Source of the DNA: Azospirillum formosense
GTDB taxonomy: Bacteria > Pseudomonadota > Alphaproteobacteria > Azospirillales > Azospirillaceae
Length of the DNA stretch: 64,000 bases
NCBI RefSeq assembly: GCF_040500525.1
Contig: NZ_CP159404.1
Coordinates: forward strand, 215,001-279,000
Direction: 5' to 3'
Shown here: positions 8,601-14,924 of the stretch, piece by piece
Numbering within the stretch: position 1 is the stretch's first letter
How the letters are laid out: the number at the start of each line of letters is the position of its first letter
Position numbers and translations under genes: made by a program
Notes under the pieces: generated by a model
The model's input: the letters and a program-made list of their open reading frames with translations, nothing else
Databases searched by the model: none
What the model was told of the DNA's origin: nothing

Positions 8601-11342
8601 AACCCCATCGCGGCGACCGCCACCGACGCCGCGGGCAACGTCTCGGCTCCAGGCACCCAGACGCTGACCATCGACACGACGCCCCCCGGCGCCCCGGCGG
8701 TGACCAGCGCTGTGCTGACCAACAGCACGACGCCGACCCTCACCGGCACGGCCGAGGCCGGCAGCACCGTCACCGTCACGGTGGGCGGGGCGACCTACAC
8801 CACCACCGCCACGGGCGGAAACTGGTCCATCGACCTCGCCACGGCGACGCCGGCCTCCGGCGCGCTGAGCCTCAACACCAACGGCGCCAACCCCATCTCG
8901 GCGACCGCCACCGATGCGGCGGGCAACGTCTCCCCGGCCGGCACGCAGTCGCTGGTCGTCGACACCACGCTTCCTGACGCCCCGACCGTCACCAGCGCCG
9001 CGCTGAGCAACAGCGCCACCCCGACCCTGACCGGCATCGCCGAGGCGGGCAGCACCGTCACCGTCACGGTCGGCGGCGCCACCTACACGACCACCGCGAC
9101 GGGCGGCACGTGGAGCGTGGACCTCGCCACCGCGACGCCGACCGCCGGCGTGCTGACCCTCAACCCCAACGGCGCCAACCCGGTCTCGGCCACCGCCACC
9201 GACGCCTCGGGCAACGTCTCGGCTCCGGGCACCCAGACCCTGACCATCGACACCACCAAGCCGGACGCTCCGACCGTCACCACGGCGCTGACCAACAGCA
9301 CGACCCCGACCCTCACCGGCACCGCCGAGGCGGGCAGCACGGTGACCGTCACGGTGGGCGGCGCCACCTACACGACCACCGCCACCGGCGCCGGCGCCTG
9401 GAGCCTCAACCTCGCCACGGCCATCCCGGCCGCCGGCACGCTCAGCCTCACCGCCAACGCCGCCAACCCGGTGTCGGTCACCGCCACCGACGCGGCGGGC
9501 AACACCTCCCCGGCCGGCACGCGGTCGCTGGTCGTCGACACCACCCCGCCGACCGCCACCGTCCTGTTCGAGGACGACAGCATCGACGCCATCGAGCAGT
9601 CCAGCGCCGCCTTCACCATCAGCGGCGGCGAGGCCGGGGCCGCCTTCGCCTGGACGATCACCTCGGCCGGCGGCGGCCAGGTCTCCGGCAACGGCGTGAT
9701 GAGCGGCCCGTCCGCGCGGGTCGACGGCCTCGACCTCTCCGGCCTGGGCGACGGCACCCTCACCCTCACGCTGGGCCTGACCGACCCGGCGGGCAACGCC
9801 GCGGCGCCCTTCACCGCGACGACGCAGAAGCTCACCGCCACCGTGGACAAGCCCGCCCCCGTCGCCCCGCCGGCGGTCGCCACCGTCGACGGCGCCACCG
9901 TCAGCGGCGCGGTCACCACCGGCAGCGACGGCTCGCGCACCACCACCGTGACCATCGCGGCCAGCAACACCGCCCGCGTCGAGGACAGCAGCACGGCCAA
10001 CCCCGACCTCGCCGACGTCCCGGTGGTGCGCGAGCAGGTGGTCGACCGCCGGACCGGCCAGGTCTCCACCCAGACCACCCTGACGGTCAGCGTCTCCACC
10101 GGCGTCGCCGTCACCGCCAGCGGCAGCGCCGAGCGGCAGACCGCCGCCCAGGCGCTGACCGGGGTGAGCGGGCTGATCGCCGCCATCGAGGCGCGCACCG
10201 ACGAGGGCACGGCCGCGCGCGGCAACCTGACCGGCGGCGGCTCGGGCTTCCTGTCGGTGCTGTCCACCCAGGCCCAGCTGCTGGTGCGCGCCATCGACTT
10301 CAGCGCCCCCGGCGTGGCCGCCGGCCAGGCGGTGCAGACCAAGGTGACCGGCTCCACGCTGGGCGGCACCGGCGTCGCCAGCACGGCGCCGACCGCGGTG
10401 GTGCTCAACACCGCGGCGGTGGCCGGGCCGGTGACCATCCAGCTCGACCACGTCGAGTTCGCGGCGGTGGTCGGCAACGCCACGCTGGTCGGCGGCGAGG
10501 GCGAGCAGATCGTCTACGGCGACGACCACGAGCAGTTCATGCATCTGGGCGAGGGCGACGACATCCTGCACGGCGGCGGCGGCAACGACACGATCACCAG
10601 CGCCGGCGGCAACGACACGCTGTACGGCGACGACGGCGACGACCTGGTGCACGGCGGCGCGGACGACGACTGGCTGATCGGCGGGGCGGGCAACGACCTG
10701 ATCGGCGGCGGCACGGGCAACGACCGGCTGTTCGGCGGGACGGGCAATGACGTGCTGTTCGGCGAGGCGGGCAACGACACGCTGACCGGCGAGGCGGGCA
10801 ACGACACGCTGAGCGGCGGGACGGGCGACGACCTGCTGTTCGGCGAGGCGGGCGACGACCTGCTGCTGGGGGACGAGGGCGACGACACGCTGAGCGGCGG
10901 GGCGGGCCACGACACGGCGCTGGGCGGGGCGGGCAACGACCTGATCGGGCTCGGCACGGGCAACGACCTCGGGCTGGGCGGCGATGGCAACGACACGCTG
11001 TTCGGCGAGGAGGGCGACGACACGCTGTTCGGCGGGGCGGGCAACGACGTGCTGCACGGCGGGGCGGGCAACGACCTGCTGTTCGCCGACGGCGGGGCGG
11101 ACACGCTGTGGGGCGGCGCCGGGGCGGACGTCTTCGCCTTCGGCCGGGCGTCGGGCGGGTCGGTGGTGATGGACTTCCAGGCGGGGGTCGACCGGCTGGC
11201 GCTCTACGACGCCGGCCTGGACCTCGGCGCGGTGATCCGCTCGGCCCGGGTCGAGGGCGGCGGCACCACCCTCGACCTCGGCGCCGGCAACCGCATCACC
11301 ATCCTCGGCCAGACCGGAAACGTCGCCGCCTGGTTCGCCTGA
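2622..11342 (+). CDS. Giant RTX/Ig-repeat secreted surface protein (2,906 aa)
   Basis: Predicted type I-secreted, calcium-binding adhesin or surface-layer-like protein. In order: about 14 copies of a 26-residue-type repeat (residues 49-459, pattern ETLIGGxGNDxVxL..GNTxxV) closed by a TLTLSGTDT cap; a SwmB-like domain around 595-690; a VCBS-like stretch around 806-943; 11 tandem Ig-like units averaging 96 residues (1252-2307); a domain shared with the second giant (about 2308-2640); about 22 RTX nonapeptides GGxGxDxLx (2643-2841); and a C-terminus with the MDF and FGRASGG signatures seen in RTX exports. There is no N-terminal Sec signal, as expected for type I export. No ABC exporter, adaptor or TolC gene is in the window. 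The start is supported by AGAGGGA six bases upstream. Glycosyltransferase genes converge on its 3' end. The adhesin role is inferred. Confidence 0.9.
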   Translation: MAAGGTLTLTPGADYVFSATEAWSGIVGNGSTQGVRLNTQGQTLSVSNLDRLIGGTSVQRKDVVTLAGTGGNTITVQALETLIGGSGNDRVLLTSTGITMVVESLETIIGATTGTALITLAGTTGNTMSVGYLKSLVGSTGKDVIRLDAAGSTGTTMTVSLMETLIGTDGLDMIATIGGGSNTMFLQGIEFVLGNGAAVAGNDTVILANGGNTIGVAFLETLIGGTGNDIATLAFRTGTANLQTGGGTVAISSIETIVGGAAVNGNGGRSAAILLDIGNTITVASLSTLIGGGGNDVVNITLRDGSPIVGDQNIPWSTTGSTMLVSLIETMIGSAGDDLVVALNSDGMTLSVSAIESVIGKPGNDVVVLGTGGNTIQVEALETLIGGTGNDVVTVRTSRGATMTVSAVESIVGNGGTDVVYLGAGGNTVQVQALETLIGGAGNDVVTVTDTAGTIFVSGVETIYTPYQTLTLSGTDTYVSLPPVVADTTPPSITAVSIPDAVMKIGDTVTVTITVASDSDTYTLGAGSTVGGFALANLTKVDATTYTAIFTVTSGGTDVAAGTDVPVNIVLTDTAGNSNAPYTTPISQGADRIDANRPTIASAEVNGTTLTITFAEAMSATSAAGLTVTVAGQSRAATYASGSGTTTLTFTLASAVAQGETVTLDYNPGTGTLTDTASNAPAPVTGQAVTNSSPPAADTTPPSITNVSIPNQPAQVGDTVTVTITVAADNDTYTLGSGSTVGGFALANLTKISASTYTATFTVTADGLRTGNRAAGDDIPVNIVLVDGASNANAPYTTPISQTNDRIDTDAPPVLAVPATPPTLVDTAAADSFPLIDGQLAATDLEGGTLTFSIAGSQASPVQHGSVTLGNGVTYDTWSTGPGGTAYVNSQTGHYAYVFDAAFLNGVPAGPMQGTSTFTVSDGNRTVSQQLTLNFTGANDSPILSNHVRSLAAIDQGIADAANTGTTVTALLASAGTATDAEYDSPVPMVTVVPLGIAVTGVTNTNGTWQYKVGTGAWTDIPTASSNGAALLLAGSDRVRFVPSGSGFANTDTGAITFKAWDRTSGTPGATADTAADAFSTGGATATIAVDAVPTLTATGGAKTFGVGVDSATSLFSGVAASTVEAGQSFRGAEFTVAGVVDATEVLTIGGTDVALVHGATATLSGLGVAGGNAGVSVSVVGGVARVTVSGLERDDAQMSALLGGVTYKNTSATATLGDRTVAIAGLTDSGGATGSAAISGIGTVVSVADVTPPAAPVVTSAALTKSATPVLTGTAEAGSTVTVTVGGATYTTTATGGAWSIDLATATPAAGALSLNANGANAVSVTAKDASNNTSTAGTQTLTIDTTPPGAPAVTSAALTKNAAPTLTGTAEAGSTVTVTVGGATYTTTATGGGWSIDLATATPTAGSLVLDANGTNAVAATATDAAGNVSPAGTQTLTIDTTAPNAPTVTSATLTNSTAPTLAGIAETYSTVTVTVGGATYTTTATGGGWSIDLATATPTAGVLTLNPNGANPVAVAATDAAGNTSSAGTHTLTIDTTAPNAPTVTSATLTNSTAPTLTGIAETYSTVTVTVGGATYTTTASPTGTWSINLATATPTSGALVLDANGANSVSVTATDAAGNTSSAGTQSLTIDTTLPGAPAVTSATLTNSATPTIAGTAEAGSTVTVTVGGATYTTTATGGSWSVGLSTATPTAGVLTLNPNGANPVAATATDAAGNVSAPGTQTLTIDTTAPNAPAVTSAVLTNSTTPTLTGTAEAGSTVTVTVGGATYTTTATGGSWSIDLATATPASGALSLNANGANPVAATATDAAGNVSTAGTQSLTIDTTAPTAPTITTALANSTTPTLTGTAEAGSTVTVTVGGATYTTTATGGSWSVDLSTATPTAGALTLNPNGANPVSATATDAAGNTSSAGTQSLTIDTTLPNAPAVTSAALTKNATPTIAGTAEAGSTVTVTVGGATYTTTATGGSWSVDLSTATPTAGVLTLNPNGANPIAATATDAAGNVSAPGTQTLTIDTTPPGAPAVTSAVLTNSTTPTLTGTAEAGSTVTVTVGGATYTTTATGGNWSIDLATATPASGALSLNTNGANPISATATDAAGNVSPAGTQSLVVDTTLPDAPTVTSAALSNSATPTLTGIAEAGSTVTVTVGGATYTTTATGGTWSVDLATATPTAGVLTLNPNGANPVSATATDASGNVSAPGTQTLTIDTTKPDAPTVTTALTNSTTPTLTGTAEAGSTVTVTVGGATYTTTATGAGAWSLNLATAIPAAGTLSLTANAANPVSVTATDAAGNTSPAGTRSLVVDTTPPTATVLFEDDSIDAIEQSSAAFTISGGEAGAAFAWTITSAGGGQVSGNGVMSGPSARVDGLDLSGLGDGTLTLTLGLTDPAGNAAAPFTATTQKLTATVDKPAPVAPPAVATVDGATVSGAVTTGSDGSRTTTVTIAASNTARVEDSSTANPDLADVPVVREQVVDRRTGQVSTQTTLTVSVSTGVAVTASGSAERQTAAQALTGVSGLIAAIEARTDEGTAARGNLTGGGSGFLSVLSTQAQLLVRAIDFSAPGVAAGQAVQTKVTGSTLGGTGVASTAPTAVVLNTAAVAGPVTIQLDHVEFAAVVGNATLVGGEGEQIVYGDDHEQFMHLGEGDDILHGGGGNDTITSAGGNDTLYGDDGDDLVHGGADDDWLIGGAGNDLIGGGTGNDRLFGGTGNDVLFGEAGNDTLTGEAGNDTLSGGTGDDLLFGEAGDDLLLGDEGDDTLSGGAGHDTALGGAGNDLIGLGTGNDLGLGGDGNDTLFGEEGDDTLFGGAGNDVLHGGAGNDLLFADGGADTLWGGAGADVFAFGRASGGSVVMDFQAGVDRLALYDAGLDLGAVIRSARVEGGGTTLDLGAGNRITILGQTGNVAAWFA
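2766..3998 (+). repeat. N-terminal 26-residue-type repeat array, giant 1
   Basis: About 14 degenerate protein repeats of 26 residues (78 bp), several expanded to 30-42 residues by insertions in the second half. Core pattern: (L/V/I)E(T/S)LIGGxGNDxVxLxxxGNTxxVxx. The GGxGxD piece resembles one RTX half-turn, but it recurs every 26 residues rather than every nine. The same array, more regular, opens the second giant protein after its N-terminal domain. Confidence 0.85.
6375..9542 (+). repeat. Eleven tandem 288-bp Ig-like units, giant 1
   Basis: Eleven units of 95-97 residues (3,168 bp, averaging 288 bp). Each begins T-P-x-A-P, contains LTGTAEAGSTVTVTVGG and ends TLTIDT. This is the bacterial Ig-like repeat found in large adhesins. 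Units differ mainly at the start (ALTKN, TLTNS, VLTNS) and around the ATGGxWS loop. The copies are less uniform than the 297-bp units of the second giant, suggesting older or less homogenised duplication. Confidence 0.9.
10548..11144 (+). repeat. RTX nonapeptide block, giant 1
   Basis: About 22 consecutive GGxGxDxLx-type nonapeptides, mostly (A/T/D)GND(T/D)LFGG variants. In known RTX proteins these bind Ca2+ and fold into a beta-roll after export. The block ends at GADVFAFG, followed by a 62-residue C-terminal region likely to hold the type I secretion signal. Confidence 0.92.
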
Positions 11343-11348
11343 GAAGGG

Positions 11349-11375
11349 ACGGCGGGGGCACATCCACCGCCGTTT
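11349..11375. terminator. Bidirectional terminator between convergent genes
   Basis: A 7-bp stem (ACGGCGG / CCGCCGT), extended inward by two more G-C pairs past one mismatch, is followed by TTT on the plus strand. It lies in the 48-bp gap between the stops of giant 1 and the convergent glycosyltransferase gene, so it could serve both strands. Confidence 0.55.
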
Positions 11376-11390
11376 CGGCCGGGGTCCCGG

Positions 11391-13214
11391 TCAGCGCAGG
11401 CCGGCGTCGTCGAGGATGGCGAGCAGCCGGTCCGCCGCGCGGGCCCAGGTGAAGCCCTGCACCAGATGGTCGCGGGCCGACGGGCGGGCGTCGTCGCCGC
11501 CGCGGACGATGGCGCTCAGGATTTCCGCAGCGGCGTCCTCGTCCGGGTCCCACCAGTCGAGCCCGTGGAACGGCGCGTAGTGCTGCGCGCTGTAGGGCAG
11601 TCGGGCGGGGCGGACGGCGGCCGGGATCAGGCGGGCCACCCGGTCGTCGAGATATTCCATGTAGGCCGAATGGCGCGGCGCGATCAGGCTCAACCCCAGC
11701 GCCCCGGCCTTCGAGAGGGGGAGATCCCACCCTTCGCCGTGCGACATGCTCCAGTAGTGGGTCGCCGCCCGCAGCAGCCCCGCCATGTCGGCGTCCGACA
11801 GAAGCTGGTTGATCAGCACCACCGGCGCCGCGTCGGCCATCCGTTTTCCGACGGCGGCCTCCGTTCGGCGGACCAGTTCGCCGAGTTCCGCGGCGAAGGC
11901 GGGGTCGTTCCCCTTGCCGAGCTTGAGGATGAGCACCGCGTCGTCGCCGCGCGCCGTGGCGCGCAGCCAGACCCGCAGCAGCCCGTCGATGTTCTTGCGG
12001 GGAATGAAGTCCGAGACGTTGATAAAGCGGTGCCGGTAGCTGGAGACCAGCCGGCCGCGCGGATCGACCATGGTCGGGGGGACGGCGTTGCCGTCGGAGT
12101 CCTCCGGATCGACCCCCAGGGGGCAGACCCGCAGGCGATCCTCCGGAAAGCCCTGCGCCGCCCAGGCCATGCGGGACGATTCGGTGGGCACGATGATGAG
12201 GTCGTTGTGTTCGCTCAGGCGCCGCCATGCCGGCGGTATGCGGGTTCCCTCGAACATCGTGAAGGTCACCGTGGCCAGGCCGGGCACGCGCTCCACCGCC
12301 AGCGGGATGAGGAAGTTCAGCAGGGCCTTGGCGGGAACCGGCGCGTCGAGATTCTCCTCCTTCCAGGATTCGGAACCGAAGATCCCGATCGCCTGGAGGG
12401 GCACGGCCCGTTGGCGCAGCGTCCGGATGAAGCGCTGGCAGAAGGAGCCGTAGCCCGTGGCGCTTTCCAGGGCGCCGCGAACCGCCAGTCCCGGCTCCGC
12501 CCCTGCCATCGCCCCCGTCCCCGGTGGCCGCGCGGCCGTTGCGGCGGCACGGTAGCGCCCGCAGCGGGCCAGCCCCATCGTCGCGTCGACGGCGGACGGG
12601 TCGAGCCGGAGCGCGCGGAGGAAGACCCCGGCTGCCTCGTCCGGCCGGCCGAGCCGCAGCAGCGTTTCGCCGAGCCGGACCCGAGCGGAAGCGCCATCGG
12701 GCGCGATGGCGACCGCCCGGCGCAGATCCCGCGTGGCCGCCGCCATGTCCCCGGTGAGCATCCCGACCAGGCCGAGATTGTACCATTGCACGCTCGCACC
12801 GGGATCGAGGCGCGCCGCGCGCCGCAGGAAGCGGGCGGCCCCGTCGAGGTCCCCTGTCTCCTGCGACACCATGGCCAAGCGGCTGAAAACGGTTGCGGAC
12901 TCCGGCTGCACCGCCGCCAGGGCACGAAGGGCGCGCGCGGCGTCCGGCCATTCCCGGCGGTGCTGCAGGACGATGCCGAGGTTGCCCAGCGCCGCGGCGT
13001 TGCCCGGATCGACGCGTGCGGCCTCACGCAGCGCCTCCCTGGCCGGGCCGTCCTGGCCGGTCGAGAACAGCGCGGCGCCCAGCAGGTTGAGCGCGTCGGA
13101 CCGCCGCGGCTCCACCGCCAGCACGGCCCGGCAGGCGTCGATGGCCTCCTCCAGCCGCCCGGCTTGGTACAGCCGGGATGCCGCCTCGATGCCGGCCGCC
13201 ACGGTCCCCGTCAT
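11391..13214 (-). CDS. TPR-GT4 glycosyltransferase (607 aa)
   Basis: Likely cytoplasmic glycosyltransferase with a protein-interaction arm. Residues 1-225 hold about six TPR units (for example RLEEAIDACRAVLAVEP and ALNLLGAALFSTG). Residues 240-607 form a GT-B domain of GT4 type, with the acidic nucleotide-sugar motif GEGWDLPLSKAGALG near the C-terminus. The start chosen is the ATG at 13214, inside a longer open frame, because it overlaps the preceding gene's stop as ATGA, indicating translational coupling. It is the last gene of a minus-strand run and ends 48 bp from the convergent giant RTX gene. TPR fusions are typical of enzymes acting on protein acceptors, so a surface-protein substrate is plausible but not shown. 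Sugar donor and acceptor are unknown. Confidence 0.85.
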   Translation of the reverse strand: MTGTVAAGIEAASRLYQAGRLEEAIDACRAVLAVEPRRSDALNLLGAALFSTGQDGPAREALREAARVDPGNAAALGNLGIVLQHRREWPDAARALRALAAVQPESATVFSRLAMVSQETGDLDGAARFLRRAARLDPGASVQWYNLGLVGMLTGDMAAATRDLRRAVAIAPDGASARVRLGETLLRLGRPDEAAGVFLRALRLDPSAVDATMGLARCGRYRAAATAARPPGTGAMAGAEPGLAVRGALESATGYGSFCQRFIRTLRQRAVPLQAIGIFGSESWKEENLDAPVPAKALLNFLIPLAVERVPGLATVTFTMFEGTRIPPAWRRLSEHNDLIIVPTESSRMAWAAQGFPEDRLRVCPLGVDPEDSDGNAVPPTMVDPRGRLVSSYRHRFINVSDFIPRKNIDGLLRVWLRATARGDDAVLILKLGKGNDPAFAAELGELVRRTEAAVGKRMADAAPVVLINQLLSDADMAGLLRAATHYWSMSHGEGWDLPLSKAGALGLSLIAPRHSAYMEYLDDRVARLIPAAVRPARLPYSAQHYAPFHGLDWWDPDEDAAAEILSAIVRGGDDARPSARDHLVQGFTWARAADRLLAILDDAGLR

Positions 13215-14620
13215 GGCGTTCCCGCGGTGCGCCGGGCGACTTCCGTGGCAATCTCGGCGGCGATCCGGGCCATCACTCCATCCCAGTCGTTCCGACTCGT
13301 CATGCGGAACAGCCGGGTAGCCGGGTACCAGGGCGTGCGATCGGCAAGGCGCATCCAGCGCCAGTCTCCCAGCCACGGCAAGGCGAGGAACACCGGACGT
13401 CCCATCGCGCCGGCGATGTGGCCGACCACCGAATCGCAGGCGACGATCAAGTCCATGCCCTCGATGATCGCGGCGGTGTCGACAAATCCCTCATCCTCGT
13501 CTTTTCCGTCCCTGTCCGGCAGCGAAACGATCCCCAGAGCGTCGTTGGGCCGCTCCCACCGGCCATGGCCGTCCGCCTTCTGCAGGCTGTACAGCCTCAC
13601 CCCGGGAAGGTGCGACAGGCGCGCGAAGCGTTCCAGCGGAATCGAACGGTCGGCCCCCGCGGCGCGCCACTGGATGCCCACCCGGACATCACCCGGCCGC
13701 CCCGCCTCGGCGATCCGCCGCCGCCAGAAGGCAGCGCGGTCCGGATCGGCCCGCAGGTACGGAACGCCGTCGGGGATCGTCGCCGCCGTCGTCCGGCAGC
13801 GATGGGGCAGACTCATCAAGGGCAGGTGGCAGTCGGCCTCGGGAACCGGCTCGCCGCGCGCCACCAGCGCGTCGATGCCGGAAACACCGGCGAGGAGGCG
13901 CTTGAGCGGGGGTTGGCATTCGAAGACCGTGCGGGCGCCCATGGCCTTAAGCACCGCCATGTAGCGGATGAACTGCACGGTGTCGCCGAGCCCCTGCTCG
14001 AAATGGACCAGGATGGTCTTGCCGTCCAGCGGGCCGCCGTCCCACAGCGGCGCGCCGGGACAGTCCCGGTTCCATTGCCAGACGGCTTGGCGGGTGCGCC
14101 ATTCGTACTCGGCCGTGCCCTCCGCGAAGTTGCCGGCGGTGAGCAGGCTGACGCCGAGATTCTTGTGATGCTCGGGCGACGCCGGTTCGATATGGACGGC
14201 CCGCCGGTAGGCGGTTTCAGCCCGTTCGGGCTCGTCCACGGCCATCAGGGCGTTGCCGAGGCTGAACGCCGCATCCGGATAACCGGGGCGCAGCGCCACG
14301 AGCCGGAGAAGCGGCGCCACCGCGTCCCCGGGCAGACGGCGCTCGATCAGCAGCGACGCCCACTGGAACAGCGTGTCGGCATCGCCCAGCCGCAGGCGGT
14401 GGGCGGCGCGCAGGGCCAGCGCCGCGCCGTCCAGGCGCCCCAAGCCACGCAACGTCAGCCCCAGCACGAACCAGACCACCGGATGCTCCGGCCGGATCAC
14501 CGCCGCCTCCTGGAAGGAGCGCGCCGCCTCGGCCAGCGATTCGGCCTCGACATGACCGAGGCCGGAGCCGAAGCATCGGCGGAACGCCTCGCCGGACCCG
14601 TCCACCGCCGCCTCGATCAC
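13211..14620 (-). CDS. TPR protein with GT9-like glycosyltransferase domain (about 469 aa)
   Basis: The N-terminal half contains TPR units (for example PEHVVVWFVLGLTL-like segments and PDAAFSLGNALMAVDEPERAETAYRRAV). The C-terminal half is GT9-like (heptosyltransferase-type GT-B fold), with ILVHFEQGLGDTVQFIRY and a late ACDSVVGHIAGAMGRPVFLALP segment typical of the donor-binding half. A longer frame begins at a TTG at 14653, but the GTG at 14620 has GGAGAGG immediately upstream and is preferred. The stop overlaps the next gene's ATG. The C-terminal domain is clearly related to the tail of the 1,286-residue neighbour (shared EYEWRTR and EQGLGD(T/A)VQF motifs), so the two arose by duplication. 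Function in glycan transfer is inferred. Confidence 0.8.
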   Translation of the reverse strand: MIEAAVDGSGEAFRRCFGSGLGHVEAESLAEAARSFQEAAVIRPEHPVVWFVLGLTLRGLGRLDGAALALRAAHRLRLGDADTLFQWASLLIERRLPGDAVAPLLRLVALRPGYPDAAFSLGNALMAVDEPERAETAYRRAVHIEPASPEHHKNLGVSLLTAGNFAEGTAEYEWRTRQAVWQWNRDCPGAPLWDGGPLDGKTILVHFEQGLGDTVQFIRYMAVLKAMGARTVFECQPPLKRLLAGVSGIDALVARGEPVPEADCHLPLMSLPHRCRTTAATIPDGVPYLRADPDRAAFWRRRIAEAGRPGDVRVGIQWRAAGADRSIPLERFARLSHLPGVRLYSLQKADGHGRWERPNDALGIVSLPDRDGKDEDEGFVDTAAIIEGMDLIVACDSVVGHIAGAMGRPVFLALPWLGDWRWMRLADRTPWYPATRLFRMTSRNDWDGVMARIAAEIATEVARRTAGTP

Positions 14621-14924
14621 CCGCCCTCTCCATCCAATTGTCTGACCCGGCAAAGGGGTCTGGAAATGCCGCGCCCGATCGTAACCCTTTTCCCGACGAA
14701 TTCACGCTCCGCAAGCCTCCACGGCCAGTCCTCCACCGGGGCGCGCGGGGGAGGGTGGCACCGAGGGGAAGCATGAGCACGGCCGGGCACTCTGGCAGGC
14801 CGCTCGTCTCGACCGCCACCGTCTGGCTGGCCGGTGGTGACGCGGATGGGGGAGGAACCTTCGCGTCGCGCGTCGCGCGTCGCCGCTGGCCTGCTGAAGG
14901 CCGCCGGCCTGCCGCCCGCAGCCT
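14621..14924 (-). other. 304-bp intergenic region upstream of the TPR-GT9 gene
   Basis: No gene seen. It contains the ribosome binding site for the gene starting at 14620 and a short heptanucleotide tandem (CGCGTCG three times near 14865-14885). It probably carries a minus-strand promoter, which I could not pin down. Confidence 0.35.

Noticed and set aside
4095..11363. 2,422-residue open frame antisense to giant 1
   Set aside because: An artefact of GC-rich codons and repeats: Arg/Gly/His-rich low-complexity translation without domains, while the plus strand encodes clear RTX and Ig repeats.
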